Below, piece after piece: positions 1 to 11,400 of a stretch of DNA of 64,000 nt. A program made the translations under genes and the position numbers. The DNA lies in the NCBI GenBank assembly GCA_030068075.1, contig CM057844.1, forward strand, positions 868,001 through 932,000, given 5' to 3'. The DNA comes from Paguma larvata. Lineage: Eukaryota > Chordata > Mammalia > Carnivora > Viverridae. The notes under the pieces were generated by a model. The model ran no database searches and was not told where the DNA came from. It saw only the letters and a list, made by a program, of their open reading frames with translations. Within the stretch, counting starts at the first letter, position 1. Each line of letters starts with the position of its first letter.

Positions 1-1567
1 GCCCTGCCTTCTTTCTGCTGAGGACTCATGAAGAGATACTATCAGATATGCTTAGCATTTGTTCCTCTTGTCCTGTATTTGGTTTCCTGGGATGAAAAGT
101 CATTGTCATCTCCATTTCTGTGTCACCTCCAGACAGCACGGGAAGGTGAGGCGTGCCTGCTCAGATGACTAAGAACTAGAAGCAATTATGCTTTTTCCCC
201 CCAGATGTTTCTAGATACAAAAGGCAGAAATTTTATTTTTATACTTTTATATTTTGGAAGAATAATGTGCAAATATACACATGTAGCGCACTGATTTACT
301 TATACATGCTCTTTGTAACATTTAGAATTATGAAAATATTCTTTTGTGCCTCTGCTCATGGGGAAATGTGGAGAAGGTCAGAGGGTACCTTTTTAATGTT
401 GGCATACTGGGGAATCTGAATTTGAAATGTTTGTACCTCTGTATAAATATAGCTATATTGAGAACTTTCAAGCTTGTAGCATCCTTTTTTGGTGTATTGT
501 TCTATTCACCCTGGCTTATGTATAGTGAAACCTAACTCCTAAAAGTGATGGTATGAACATGCTCCAATTTTAGTTCTAGAACCACTCATATATTCTGTTT
601 CTCCAAGCTGTGATGTGGAGATTCCCCTTTCCACCTCAAATGCCTCTTGGTAGAAGGTCAGCATGCTCCAAATATGTGGGGATATGCAGGAAAGCCCACG
701 AAAACTCAGGTGACTTGTTAGAGCACTAATTTGGCCACAAATGGATCATTGAGAACTGCCTATTTTTCATTCTGTGGTTGGTGTAGGAAGAACCACAGAG
801 GCCCAAGGATGAGACTTGGAACTCTGAATCAGGTCTCTCTCTCTTTTTTTTAAGTATGCCTTAAGTCATCTGAACATTAGCAAGATGACATAAACCTTTA
901 GATTTGCAAAGTGTTTATTAGCCAAGCACATGAGGGTCAATGGTGTGGAACACAGGTGAAGGCAGCCTGCTGAGCTGGGTCCTTGGAAATAGGGAAAGAT
1001 TGTCTTTACCTTTACCCCACATTATATGTGCCTTGCAGCTGTGTAGGTGTTCAAGGGGTGTCTGGGGGTACTGAACACCTACTGTGGGTCATAGCTATGT
1101 TGGCTTTTCTCTGCTTAGGTGAGTATGCCTGTGACAACAACGGGGTGGCCACTGGCTGTAGCCTACAGATACACTGAGTGATGGTCTGTTCTCTGTTGCT
1201 AAGTAACAAGCAGTGCTTACCAACAGAGGACCATGCACTTGGACTTGTTGCATGTGTGGTGGACTTGGAGAACTGTAGTTATGATGCTCTTTATGAAATG
1301 GCTTGGATATAAACTCATACAGTGACCAGGGTAGTTCAAATAAAGTTTATTTTTGTTCACTCTCTTCCTTCTGTTGTGATGTTTTTGATCAAATAATGCT
1401 ATTGTTGTTGCTGAATATAATCCCAAGGACAAAACTGAAAAGGTCCTATTCAAGAGAACACATAAAAAAAATCCATCAGGGAGGAAATCCATTACAGGGA
1501 GAAAATATACACTATGAGCTCACCTATCTTAGACTCTTATTTGGTAAACCTACCTGTGTCTAGATTG

Positions 1568-1732
1568 CTGTGCTATCCAATATACTAGTTATACATAGCT
1601 ATTTAGGCATAAGTAAAAATATACACAGAATAGGGAGTAATAAAATAAAATATTCAGTTCCTCAGTGGCAGTAGCCACAGTTCACTTGCTCAGTAGCCAT
1701 GGAGCCAATAGCTACCGGATTGGACAGCACAG
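1568..1732. mobile_element. hAT-type MITE remnant
   Basis: About 165 bp with imperfect terminal inverted repeats: left CTGTGCTATCCAATA, right ATTGGACAGCACAG. Inside is the family-typical string AAATATTCAGTTCCTCAGT. A related copy is split around 13912 and 14690. Exact family not assigned. Confidence 0.55.
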
Positions 1733-4700
1733 ACAAGAAAATTTCCACCATCACACAAGGTTCTGGTGGTGGGCACTGGTCCGGAGCACAGACAAGGACA
1801 GGGAAGCAAAAACGATCTCAGGGTCACAGATTGTCTCTGTGAAAAGGACAGTCTTGCCTGAGAAAGATGTCCCATGACCCAGGTTTGTTCTGTCTCTAGA
1901 TGTAGGTGGATGAGGTTTCTATGAACTGGGGTCATGGGAGGTGGGGTGTGAAAGACCCTGATCCAATTGTCTCCTACAAAGGCTGGACCAAGGCAGTAAC
2001 TGAGAATGGCTGTTCCCAGGGACAGTACTTGTTCTTGTGCTCTGGAGTTGGGGGGCAGGGAGCCTGCGGGGATCCCCAGGGGCCTCAGCCAGGCACTGAA
2101 TGCACTGGGTAAAGGCACGTTTTTGCACTCCAGGATGTGGTGGGAAGTCAGGGCAGGATCACTCTTTTGTGGGAATAATTTATGGTCACAGACAGGATGC
2201 AGAGATGAGCTACAGTAGGATTTTGGCTGCCCTGAGGCAGGGCCTGTCTGAGAACAGAATGGCACAATAAAAATGGAGCCCAGTGGGAAGATGTGCAGAG
2301 ACTGGTCAAACTGTACCACGTCTGCCCTGACCCCAGATGTCATTTTTTGCTTTGGATTTTCTGGCAGAACTGAGATGTCTTAGCAAAGACCGAGTCAGGG
2401 CCACTGAGAAGCAGAGAGAAGAGAAGGCAGCTACAGTGAAAGCAGAGAGGAGACATCCGAAGGTGTGGAAACAGAGACAGGGTTGGACTGGGATCCAGAA
2501 ACAGCTAATCTCGGCAGTAAGTACATCTCCAGGCCAGCATGAAATTGGTAGTAACTGTAAGCCCCAAATGGAAATTCTATTCTGATTTAGAAAAAAGCAG
2601 TATATAGTATCTTAGAAGAATAATTCTCATTTAGAGTAGCTAATACAAAACAAAAGTTGCACTTCGAGGGAAAATTCAGCTTTTCAACATAATTAATCCC
2701 CAAAGGGAAAATATCCCCTATTAAGTCTAGAAATAGAAAAATCATGGTTAATGTTCATGACAGCAGTTATCTAAAGATCTGTCATGAGATGATTCAAGCT
2801 CATGCTCATTCCAGGTTCACCCATAGCAGTGAGTTCATAGAAAAGAAAAGGGAGTATGAATTCTCATGCAGTCTCCCCGACCTGACTCAAGAGAGATTTG
2901 GCTATGGAATGAACCCGACCCCCAAATCCTTGCAGAGCTGACTTGTACCCACTGCACCAACTACCCTCACAATACCCAATGTCAGGAGCACCGCAGCAAT
3001 GCTTACACTGCTGGGTGCTGGGTGCAAGGAAGCCCTGGGCGGGTCACCCCATCTCCTCCTCTCTTCTGATTTCACTTTGCAGAAGAGGTGGGAAAGGGGC
3101 AGAGCTGGGGTGCGGATGGAGCTGGTCTGACTCCACCCTTGACCCCTAAGTCCAAACCAAAGGTGTGGCCCCTTCTTGTGAGAGCTTTGATGAATATCAA
3201 TGGCATTTTAGTTTTATTATTTTATTTTATTACTTTTTTAAGGCACCTTACTGTTGACCTCTGAGTAGCTCTATCTTGGATGGGGGAAAAAGCCTAAATC
3301 CAGGCCAAGAGGAAGCTTTCCTGGAGACAGTGCTTTTGGAGGGGTGGCGATGCCAATTTGAGTTTTAGTGACCTCTAACTGGAGTTATGTAAGTTTTCCC
3401 TTTATCACTGTTTGAGAATTTTGCTGCATGACAGGATTAAACCAAATAAATACATAATTTCTGTCTATGAATACCAATGGTCTTTGGTTTTTGCAGTATT
3501 TCTTTTTGGTTGAACTGTTTTTATTTGTCCTGTGTGGGCTCTGTAGGGCTTCTTGGTTCATCTTAATGGCCTGATATCCATCTTAATCAGTTCTGGAAAT
3601 ATTTCAATCATTAACTGTTCAAATAGTTTTTGCCTATTTGGTCTCCTTTTTTGAAGATCATTAACTTCCCATATGTTGGAACGTCTCACCTTCTATTTTC
3701 TAGATCTTTTACTGCCTTCGTCTCTGTGGTTCTGAAGCAGAGCCTGAGATGAGGGCTTGCATGCAGGTGATTTGCTTAGGAATGTGATTCCAGGGACAGG
3801 TGTGAGGAATGAGGTTGTAAAACAGGGAAGGAGGGAAACCAATGCAACCAGACTCATGTTGGGCCAGCCAGCACTGTGAACCACTGCTCCGTCTCACATG
3901 ACTCAGTAGGACTCTTACCGGTGTCTCTGAACCAACTGAGAACGAGCTGTCTGAAATGTGGCATGGCCTCCCAACTTTCTCCTCCAGAACCTGCAGATGC
4001 TGTCGGGAAAAAGTGTCTTACCGAGTCTGGATCAACCTTAAGAATCTTCTTCATTAGGGTAATTAAGGGAATTTCTCAGTCAACTTATTTATAATCCTCA
4101 CCTGTCTCCCTACCTGCTTCTCATTGGAGCAGATATCATTCAATGTGAGGTCCTGTCCTGCTCAAGAGTATGCCACCTAGTTCCCTCTCTCATTCCTCCT
4201 GAACATTCAGTGGAATCTGGGATTCTGTCCTCTAACACAGCACCAGGCTTGGTCACCTCACCAAAGTTGGGAACATTAGAGTCTCGATCCAGAATCTGGA
4301 CTTGGGACAAAGAGACTGTAGTTAGTTGGTGGGATACCTGAAATGGAAGTCATGGAGAGCTGGGCTTGAGGCAATAGTTTTCTGCCATTGACATGTCCAT
4401 GTAGAGAATGTTGGGGTATCACATGGGATGCATTCAGGTGCAAGCACAAACTTCTCAGATGCGTGAGAGGTTGTTTTCCTTGTGTAACCTGGAACCCCAG
4501 GCATAGGTGGTTGCTGGCAGAGGTGAGCAGCCTATGTTTTCTGTTCTCAGCGTGTTGTCTTTTAGACCTCAAGGCATTTCCCATGGTCACAAGACACTAC
4601 TGCCACTCTAAGCATAACGCTGGGGTTCAGAGCAGAAGAAAGAGCAAGGCCTAGCTCTCCCTTTTATTGAAAAAGCAAAAACTTTTCCTAGAGGTCAAAA

Positions 4701-5909
4701 GAAACCCTAGATTTCTTTGATTTTAAGGCCAGAATCTAGTCTAGGACCAGCTTAGATTTAATAGCTGGAAAAGTGACAATGTATCCAGCTCTAGTAGAGG
4801 GCAGCAAAAAAGAAGGGGGGCAGCCAAATAACAGGGCTTACCATAGAATCATGCAGGGACAAAGAGACAAAATGTGGCGAGGCCCCAGGGAGGATGAGAG
4901 GAACATTGCTCCTGCTTTTTCCAGGTCTTTGTTTCAGTCCCTGTGAGGCCTGGCTGTACTTTCTGTGATGGAGTTCTGTGAGCTATCCCCACATCCTTCC
5001 AATAATAAATCCCTTCCTCATCTTAAGTGGGCTTTTGTGGATGTCTGTGTCTAGCACATGGATGATCTCTAAGATGATTTTTCTATAGTGAACAAGTTAT
5101 TCTACATTTTCTAACTCTACACTTTCCACTGTCCCACCCAAGCTGACACCAGAGCTTCCTATCACAAGTTAGCCTGAAGCCCTTTTGGGGGCAGACCACT
5201 CCTTCTGCTCCCCTGGATTCGGGGCAGGGAGAAGGGCTCTGTCTACTGCTGCTCTTCTTCACTCCTTTGAGATGGTTTGTCTTCCCTGATTGCTTATAAC
5301 CTTGAAGTCTGTCCTGATTGTCATTCCTTTGTTGACCAATCTGTGGACACTCCATACTTCCCTTCTGGCCTGTTTCTTGTCCTCTTCCATCCCTTCAACC
5401 TGCCCATTATAATTTTACTTATCCAAGGCCTGGTTCACATGTCACCTCCTCCATGAAACCTTCTCTGGGCACTGCTACCTGATGGGACTTGTTCCTTGTG
5501 TGCCCCAAGGCATTGTGTGATGCTTCCATGACACTCTTTTATATCTGTTACTATGCTTATCTCCCCTCTGAGGTTATAACATGTCTGAATGTTGGCTCAC
5601 CTTATTTCACCTTTATTTTGTCACAGCACTTGGCTGAGCGCCTGGAAGGCTTTAGGAAGATATCTGTGAAAGAAATGGAAAGAGTATGGGATTGGGAAAA
5701 AGCACTGGACTGGAAATAGGGAGTATTTCTAGTTTAAGCTGTGAGGCATACTATTGGCTGCTTGCCCAGCATCACTGCCTCTCTTCCATGCTGGCAAAAC
5801 CCTGATTTACTGAAATAAATTGCCCTCCATGTGGCCCAAAGTTTCAATGGAAGTGGGCCTCGCCCCCAGTCTCAGGGTGCAAGGAGGGCAGCTTCTGGTT
5901 GGCCTAACC

Positions 5910-6133
5910 CAGTGGTTCTCAACCAGGGGTTATTTTGTCTCCCAGGGGACACTTGGTAATGTCCAGAGACATTATTGATTATCATGGCTAGGTGGGATGC
6001 TATTGGCCTCTGGTGGGTGGAGGCCAGGGATGCTGTTAAACATCTTGCAATGCCCAAGAGGGCTTCTCCCTGCCACACCCAACAAAGAATTATGTGGCCC
6101 AAAATGTCAGTTCTGTTGAGGTTGAGAAACCTG
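5910..6133 (+). mobile_element. hAT-Charlie (MER5-type) nonautonomous element with 8-bp TSD
   Basis: 224 bp with terminal inverted repeats CAGTGGTTCTCAACC at the left and GGTTGAGAAACCTG at the right. It is flanked by 8-bp hAT-style duplications GCCTAACC (5902-5909) and GTCTAACC (6134-6141), one transition apart. The interior matches the MER5-like group (GGTAATGTCCAGAGACATT). No transposase is encoded. Confidence 0.75.
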
Positions 6134-7100
6134 GTCTAACCAATTATAGTGGTCCCATCTCCTGCTGATAACTGGGTGGCAGCTAGGCTGTAGCATGGGG
6201 GGCGGAGAACTGAAACCACAACCAGCAACGTCACCATGACTTGCAAACAGAAAAACGGTACTAAACTGTGCTGCCCAGCACAAACGATCTAAACTCAGAC
6301 CATTTAACTAACTTAATTTAGCTCATTCAGACCATTTGCTCCAAGACAAGGTGATCTCCTAATAACTCCACATGGACTCATGTGTTCCAGATAAGACCAC
6401 TTGACTCCTCCAATGACTCTTCCAGTTTACAAATTCTGACCCATCCCTGCCAAGACCATCTGTTACTAACACCAGCACTAACCCCCATGAGGACACTTCC
6501 ATAACTCCCCCATTTTTATGGAGCCTCACAGGTCCTCTGGTGAATTCCTTTGCTGTAGCAAGTTCAGTAAGCCTAACTTATTATTATTATTACTTTCTTT
6601 TTACAGGTATGTTCCTGGCTGCTTTTGGTTGGTGAGCTTTAACCCTGGGCATGAAATGCAAATAATTCTAATCCAATGAGCTAAGTCCTATAACTGTGGC
6701 ATGTTCAAAGTGTCTTAGACATAAAGAGGTTCTGATTGAGAAATTAGAAGGGTTTTCAGCATAGAATTAGAAAGAGTGAGCCATACTAAGTGTCTGAAAC
6801 ACAGAATTCGGAACAGGAGGGATAGTCCAGACAGGCAGGAAGGGGCCAGGATATGCAGTGCTGTTTAAATTATCCTTGATACAACAGCAATACTGGTTGT
6901 ATTGGAGAGAGAACGAAATAAATTATTGCCAAGGCCTTAACTAAATCCCTGCAAAACTGGATTTATGTAAAAACTCTTCACTTCCCTCATGCTGGCTCTT
7001 GGTCTCTTATTAAACAATCATGTGGGATTCTAGTGCCACCTAACATTAAGAAAGATAATGGCATATTTGATCAAGGAAACTTTCAAGTGCAATAGGAAAT

Positions 7101-7317
7101 CCTTTTTTTTTTTTTTAGTTTATTTATTTTAAGAGAAAGCAAGAGAGTGCAAGAGTGCATGAGGGGAGGAGGGGTAGACAGAGAAGGAGAGAGAATCTCA
7201 AGCAGGCTCCCTGCTGTCAGCACAGAGCCTGACATGGGGCTTGAACCCACAAACCCATGAGATCATGGCCTAAGCTGAAATCAAGTCAGATGCTTAACTG
7301 AGCCACCCAGGCACCCT
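7101..7317 (-). mobile_element. Carnivore SINE (SINEC_Fc type)
   Basis: Reverse-oriented tRNA-Lys-derived SINE: T-rich end at left, promoter head GAGCCACCCAGGCACCCT at right, flanked by GGAAAT at 7095-7100 and 7318-7323. Moderately diverged. Confidence 0.85.
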
Positions 7318-8029
7318 GGAAATTAATTCTTAATACTTCATCCTGAACATGCCTTTTCTAGAGATGAAGCACAGTAACACGACTTGGTTTCTTCTGCTTG
7401 GAAATCCTGTTTTTCCCCAAATCCTAGTCCTTTCTCAGCTCCTTCATGTGTCAAATGCTCTCATAAGATCATGTTATTCCCCTTTAATTCAATTATTACA
7501 CTTCACATTTTATATTTATCTTTATGATGACCTAATTAAAGTCATCTCTCATTAGTTTGCTTTCAGTAAGTGAAGGGACTTGTCTGGTTTGCTCATCATC
7601 ACCTCCCAGCACCTAAAAATTCACCTAGCTGACTAAAATACTGCTAATGAACGAAATGATGATTGCTTCCTGCTTTCTTAAACCTTATTTGTTGCAATTA
7701 ATGATAGCTTCTATTTATACTCCACTTTCACGAACTTTATCAAATGTTCTGTTAACAAAATTTCCCCTCAACTGGATGTTTGTAAAAGGTCATATAAATT
7801 ACAGGTGGGCGTTACTTGCACTCGCAAGCCTCCAAAAATACTAATTCGTTATTTTTTTAACCCGCCTATATGAACCAGGGTCTTTGTCATTTCACAAGCA
7901 GCGCCAACCTCTACCGACACAAGAGGTCAACACCTCAGTCCAGCACCGCCGATGTGCATGATTATGAGCATAACTTTTACCACCTTCCCACGGCTAGCAA
8001 TGAAAACACAGGAAGCACAGGCGCTGGGC

Positions 8030-8480
8030 TGAGCGACCCCTGGGTTTGGCTACGCCTCCAAAGCGGCCGCACTGGGTCGGTACCCGTTTCCGAGCCCAGC
8101 ACCCCGAGTCTGGCTGACGGCCCTTGAATTCTTACCGACTAGTCCCGGCAGAGAGGAACCTCTGAGCTACGCTCCGGAGGCAGGCGCGCTAGCTCTCGGA
8201 AGGGGCGGTGATAGTAACGTCACTTCCGCGCGCGGCCGGGCGAGGGGCGGGGCCGAGGGCGGCGCGGCGGGTTTGGGCAAGCGCTGAGCTCGCGCTGCCC
8301 CCTCCCGGGTTGTGGCAGGGGTGCGGACTGTGGCGCTCGTACCATGAGCGAGGCGGATGGGCTGCGGCAGCGCCGGCCGCTGCGGCCGCAGGTCGTCACT
8401 GACGATGGCCAGGCCCCCGAGGCCAAGGACGGCAGGTATGCCGGGACCCTGGACGTGGGCCGCGAATGACTGGGTCGACC
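8030..8480 (+). promoter_or_regulatory. APMAP: APMAP CpG-island promoter
   Basis: CpG-dense stretch around the APMAP start, in contrast to CpG-poor flanks. Visible elements upstream of the ATG: a GC box AGGGGCGGTG at 8201-8210, a CRE-like TAACGTCA at 8215-8222 (reverse TGACGTTA) overlapping an ETS/GABP-type CACTTCCG at 8221-8228, and a perfect Sp1-type GGGGCGGGGC at 8244-8253. No TATA box is seen. This is a typical housekeeping-type dispersed promoter; the exact start site cannot be read from sequence. Confidence 0.75.
8344..8435 (+). CDS. APMAP: APMAP coding exon 1
   Basis: 92 nt encoding residues 1-30 plus two bases of Ser31: the cytosolic tail, with the basic run RQRRPLRP. The donor reads GGCAG|GTATG. 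The ATG context is TACCATGA (A at -3). The exon lies wholly inside the CpG island. Only two Asp follow VVT, where I recall three in human. Confidence 0.95.
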
Positions 8481-11400
8481 CTCCTACCAACAGGACAGCA
8501 GTAACAGCAGTTGGTAAATGCGTTGCCAGGCGGGGTGCAGGTGCCATTCCAGTTAATTCCCCTAGCCAGACTCATTTTACAGGGGAGGAAACAGGCTCCG
8601 GCCAAGGAGATGCACCTGCCGAATTCTTGACGCTTTGGTACATTCTGCCCCCAATCTCAGCATTGTTTTCCGGCTCTCGGGGTCCCAAGACCTGCCTTGC
8701 TTCACATCTGCCTCTTTCTGCTCCTCCCGCCCCAACTTTTAAAGCAGTTGCTTCCTCGCCTTTCCCTCGGCTCTCCTCTTCCCCCGCCTTATTCTTCTTG
8801 CTGGCTTACCTGATCTCCGGGGGAGAGCCACCTGGCCGGGGTCCAAGGTCTTCCCGGTCCCCGGCTCGCACTGTCTGGAAGGTCCGAAATGCTCAGGTCG
8901 CGCCTCGTGTTCCAGCTTAGAGAGCTGGCCTCTGCACCTGCCCACCTCTCGCCGCGCGACCAGGCTTTACCGTGGTTTTCAGGGAAAAATAGAGAGCAGA
9001 GTGACATTTAATGTTAAGCAAATTTTGTGAGAATTCCAGCTTGCAGATTTTTCCCTTTAGGGACGGAGAAGCATAGAAAACTAGTTGATGCCTACCTAAT
9101 AAAGAAATCTCAGGTTTTTGGCCTTTGCTTCTCCTAACCTTACAGAATTTAAGCACACTGTCTTTTGTTAGCTAAAAACTGAAGCATGACCCTGAAACAT
9201 CTATTTACATATGTAATACTTCAACTTCTCTTTTTAATTTTGTCTCCTGAGTCTCATAACTTTGAATTTTTAGGGAGAACCAAGAAGCTCCATGTAGACC
9301 AACCTCAAAGTTGTGGAAATGATTGACTTCTAAGTTGATAGTGATATTTAATGGAAATATTAGTATGCCAAGGGGTGTGGTACATACTGAATGAGGGCCA
9401 GTTTTTGTGGGGACAGACTAAATTTATTCACTGATGATAATAAAAAGACCACATTTGAAGGAGAGCTATAGCAGAGAGGAGTGTTTTGACTCTAGACAGG
9501 CAAATTGCAGAGAAGAGATTTTGATAATTTTTGACTCCTGATGTCTGTGGAAAGGTCAGGAGCATGCTGAATAAACTCAGAGGTTTCCAAGGACTCAGGG
9601 CTTTCAATGCTAACCCTGGGCAAACCAGGACAAGTTGGTCACCCTACTGATTGTGGATATTGTGAAGTCATGGTCCACTGATGATGGAGGAGCTTTTTAG
9701 AGTGGGCATGCAAGGGCTGGCAAGGCTTTACTACAGAAGCCATGAAAACGAGACTTGCTTCATACACTTTTTCATGAGAAATGAAAGAGCAGCTGACCCT
9801 GAATTTGCCTTGAGGTGCAGTGTGTTGAAAACCAGGACATATAGCACCTGCATGCACTTGTGGGGTGGGCCCATCTCAGCTGGACTCCTCTGAAACTCCT
9901 GACTGCAGGGCAGAGGGGCAGAGTGGCAGAGTTAATTAAATTGTTTTTCAGTTTCTCTGTGGATTTCTGACTTAGTGGCAGGATAAATTGAGTGTTCCAG
10001 AATCATCATCTGCTGCCGATCTTTTCCACTGTGCCTTTTACAAGACTGTATTTAAGACATTTTCTTGACTTCCCTGTCCATGAACATTGTTCTTATTTTC
10101 CTGTGTTTCCTTCTTTCTCTTATGTATTTGATCCCATTTCCATGTATCTATAGTGGTCTCTTTTTTCAAAATGAGTTCTCACCTTCTTTCTTACATTTAT
10201 TTATATTATAGAGTTATAGTTGTTTTTCTGATTTTTCTCATGTGAAAAATTCTATTTTCCATTTCTTTTGTGATCATTTCTAGTACTTGTTGTCTTCTTG
10301 ATTTACCTTAAAAATTTAGGGTTCACCATAAGGCAGGAAAGCATTGTGTCTAGTGGGTGAAGTAAAAGAATTGAAGAAAATAGAAATCTGACAACTATAG
10401 AATAAACTTTAGATGTGCTAAACAGGAAAAAGAAAACCTTGAATGTCACTCAATTAACAGAAGTAGGACAGTAGATTTTAGTGGAAGAGATGCCTAGTCA
10501 TACCTTAGCTAGTCTCCTCACTCTTGACGTGAAATGGGACGTTACCTCTGACAGCTAAGGTCATTAGATCTGTGTGAGTGAAGTGATTTATATATAATGT
10601 TAGAGTCATGGAGTCGAAAGAGAGATGTAAATGAATGAATAAGGATAGCATTGGCAGCTGGACAGTGATTGAGAAGCATATTTTTAATGTTTATTTTTGA
10701 GAGAGAGAAACAGAGTGTAATCGGGAGAGGGGCAGAGAGAAGGAGACGCAGAATCGAAGTATGCTCCAGGATCTGAGCTGTCAGCCCAGAGCCTGACGTG
10801 GGGCTTGAACCCACAAACCATGAGATCGTGACCTGGGCTGAAGTCGGAGGCTTAACCGACTGAGCCTCCCAGGCGCCCCCCGAGAGGCATATTTTTAAAA
10901 TTATGCTTTGGAAATAAGGTTTTATACCAAAGCTCTTGAATTTCTTTATTTAAGCTATAATGGGGAATGTTGTCATTAAATCCTTATATTCAGTGTGGAA
11001 TATAGATGAGCTAAGCACTTTAACATACGCGTGCAAGCTTATTATTATTTTTATTTGGCATCAATTTCTCCAAATACTTTAGAAACTCTATCAGAATAAT
11101 TTTAACACTGAAACTATTCCTTCTCTTTTGGAACATAGTTCAGTCTAGAAGAGAGAATAGCTGTTTAATGTCTTTATGTAACTGTTAAGGAGTGAAGAGT
11201 TCATACATTGAAAAATTAACAGCTGCTTTTTCAATAAACTTCTAACGGATTTTAGACTAATTAAAATCTTTGCTACATTCATTTTCCTTTTTAAGACTGA
11301 GGAATAAGGGAGGCAGGGTGGACAGACAGATGTAGCCACCATAAAGTCATGGACATGAGGAGTCAGGAAGCCCTTCTCTCCGAGTGTGTTTCAAATGGCT

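Larger units (their letters stand above)
1..8029. other. Intergenic region upstream of APMAP
   Basis: No coding exon recognised in either strand. It holds two hAT-type DNA-transposon remnants (1568-1732, 5910-6133) and one SINE (7101-7317). The rest is unique-looking or too diverged to name; 3480-3720 is T-rich and may be old LINE debris. The 217-aa minus frame at 1690-2343 shows no domain-like composition. ACSS1, expected upstream from human synteny, was not seen and probably lies beyond the left edge. Confidence 0.6.

Noticed and set aside
1690..2343. 217-aa minus-strand open frame upstream of APMAP
   Set aside because: Starts inside a DNA-transposon remnant; no family resemblance, no promoter features, low-complexity Ser/Pro/Leu composition.
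1..8029. 3' end of ACSS1 expected from human synteny
   Set aside because: No ACSS1 coding exon or convincing 3' UTR was recognised; human spacing would place it outside the window.
8357..8920. 187-aa frame starting inside the CpG island
   Set aside because: Out of frame with APMAP exon 1 and runs through its splice donor into intron 1.
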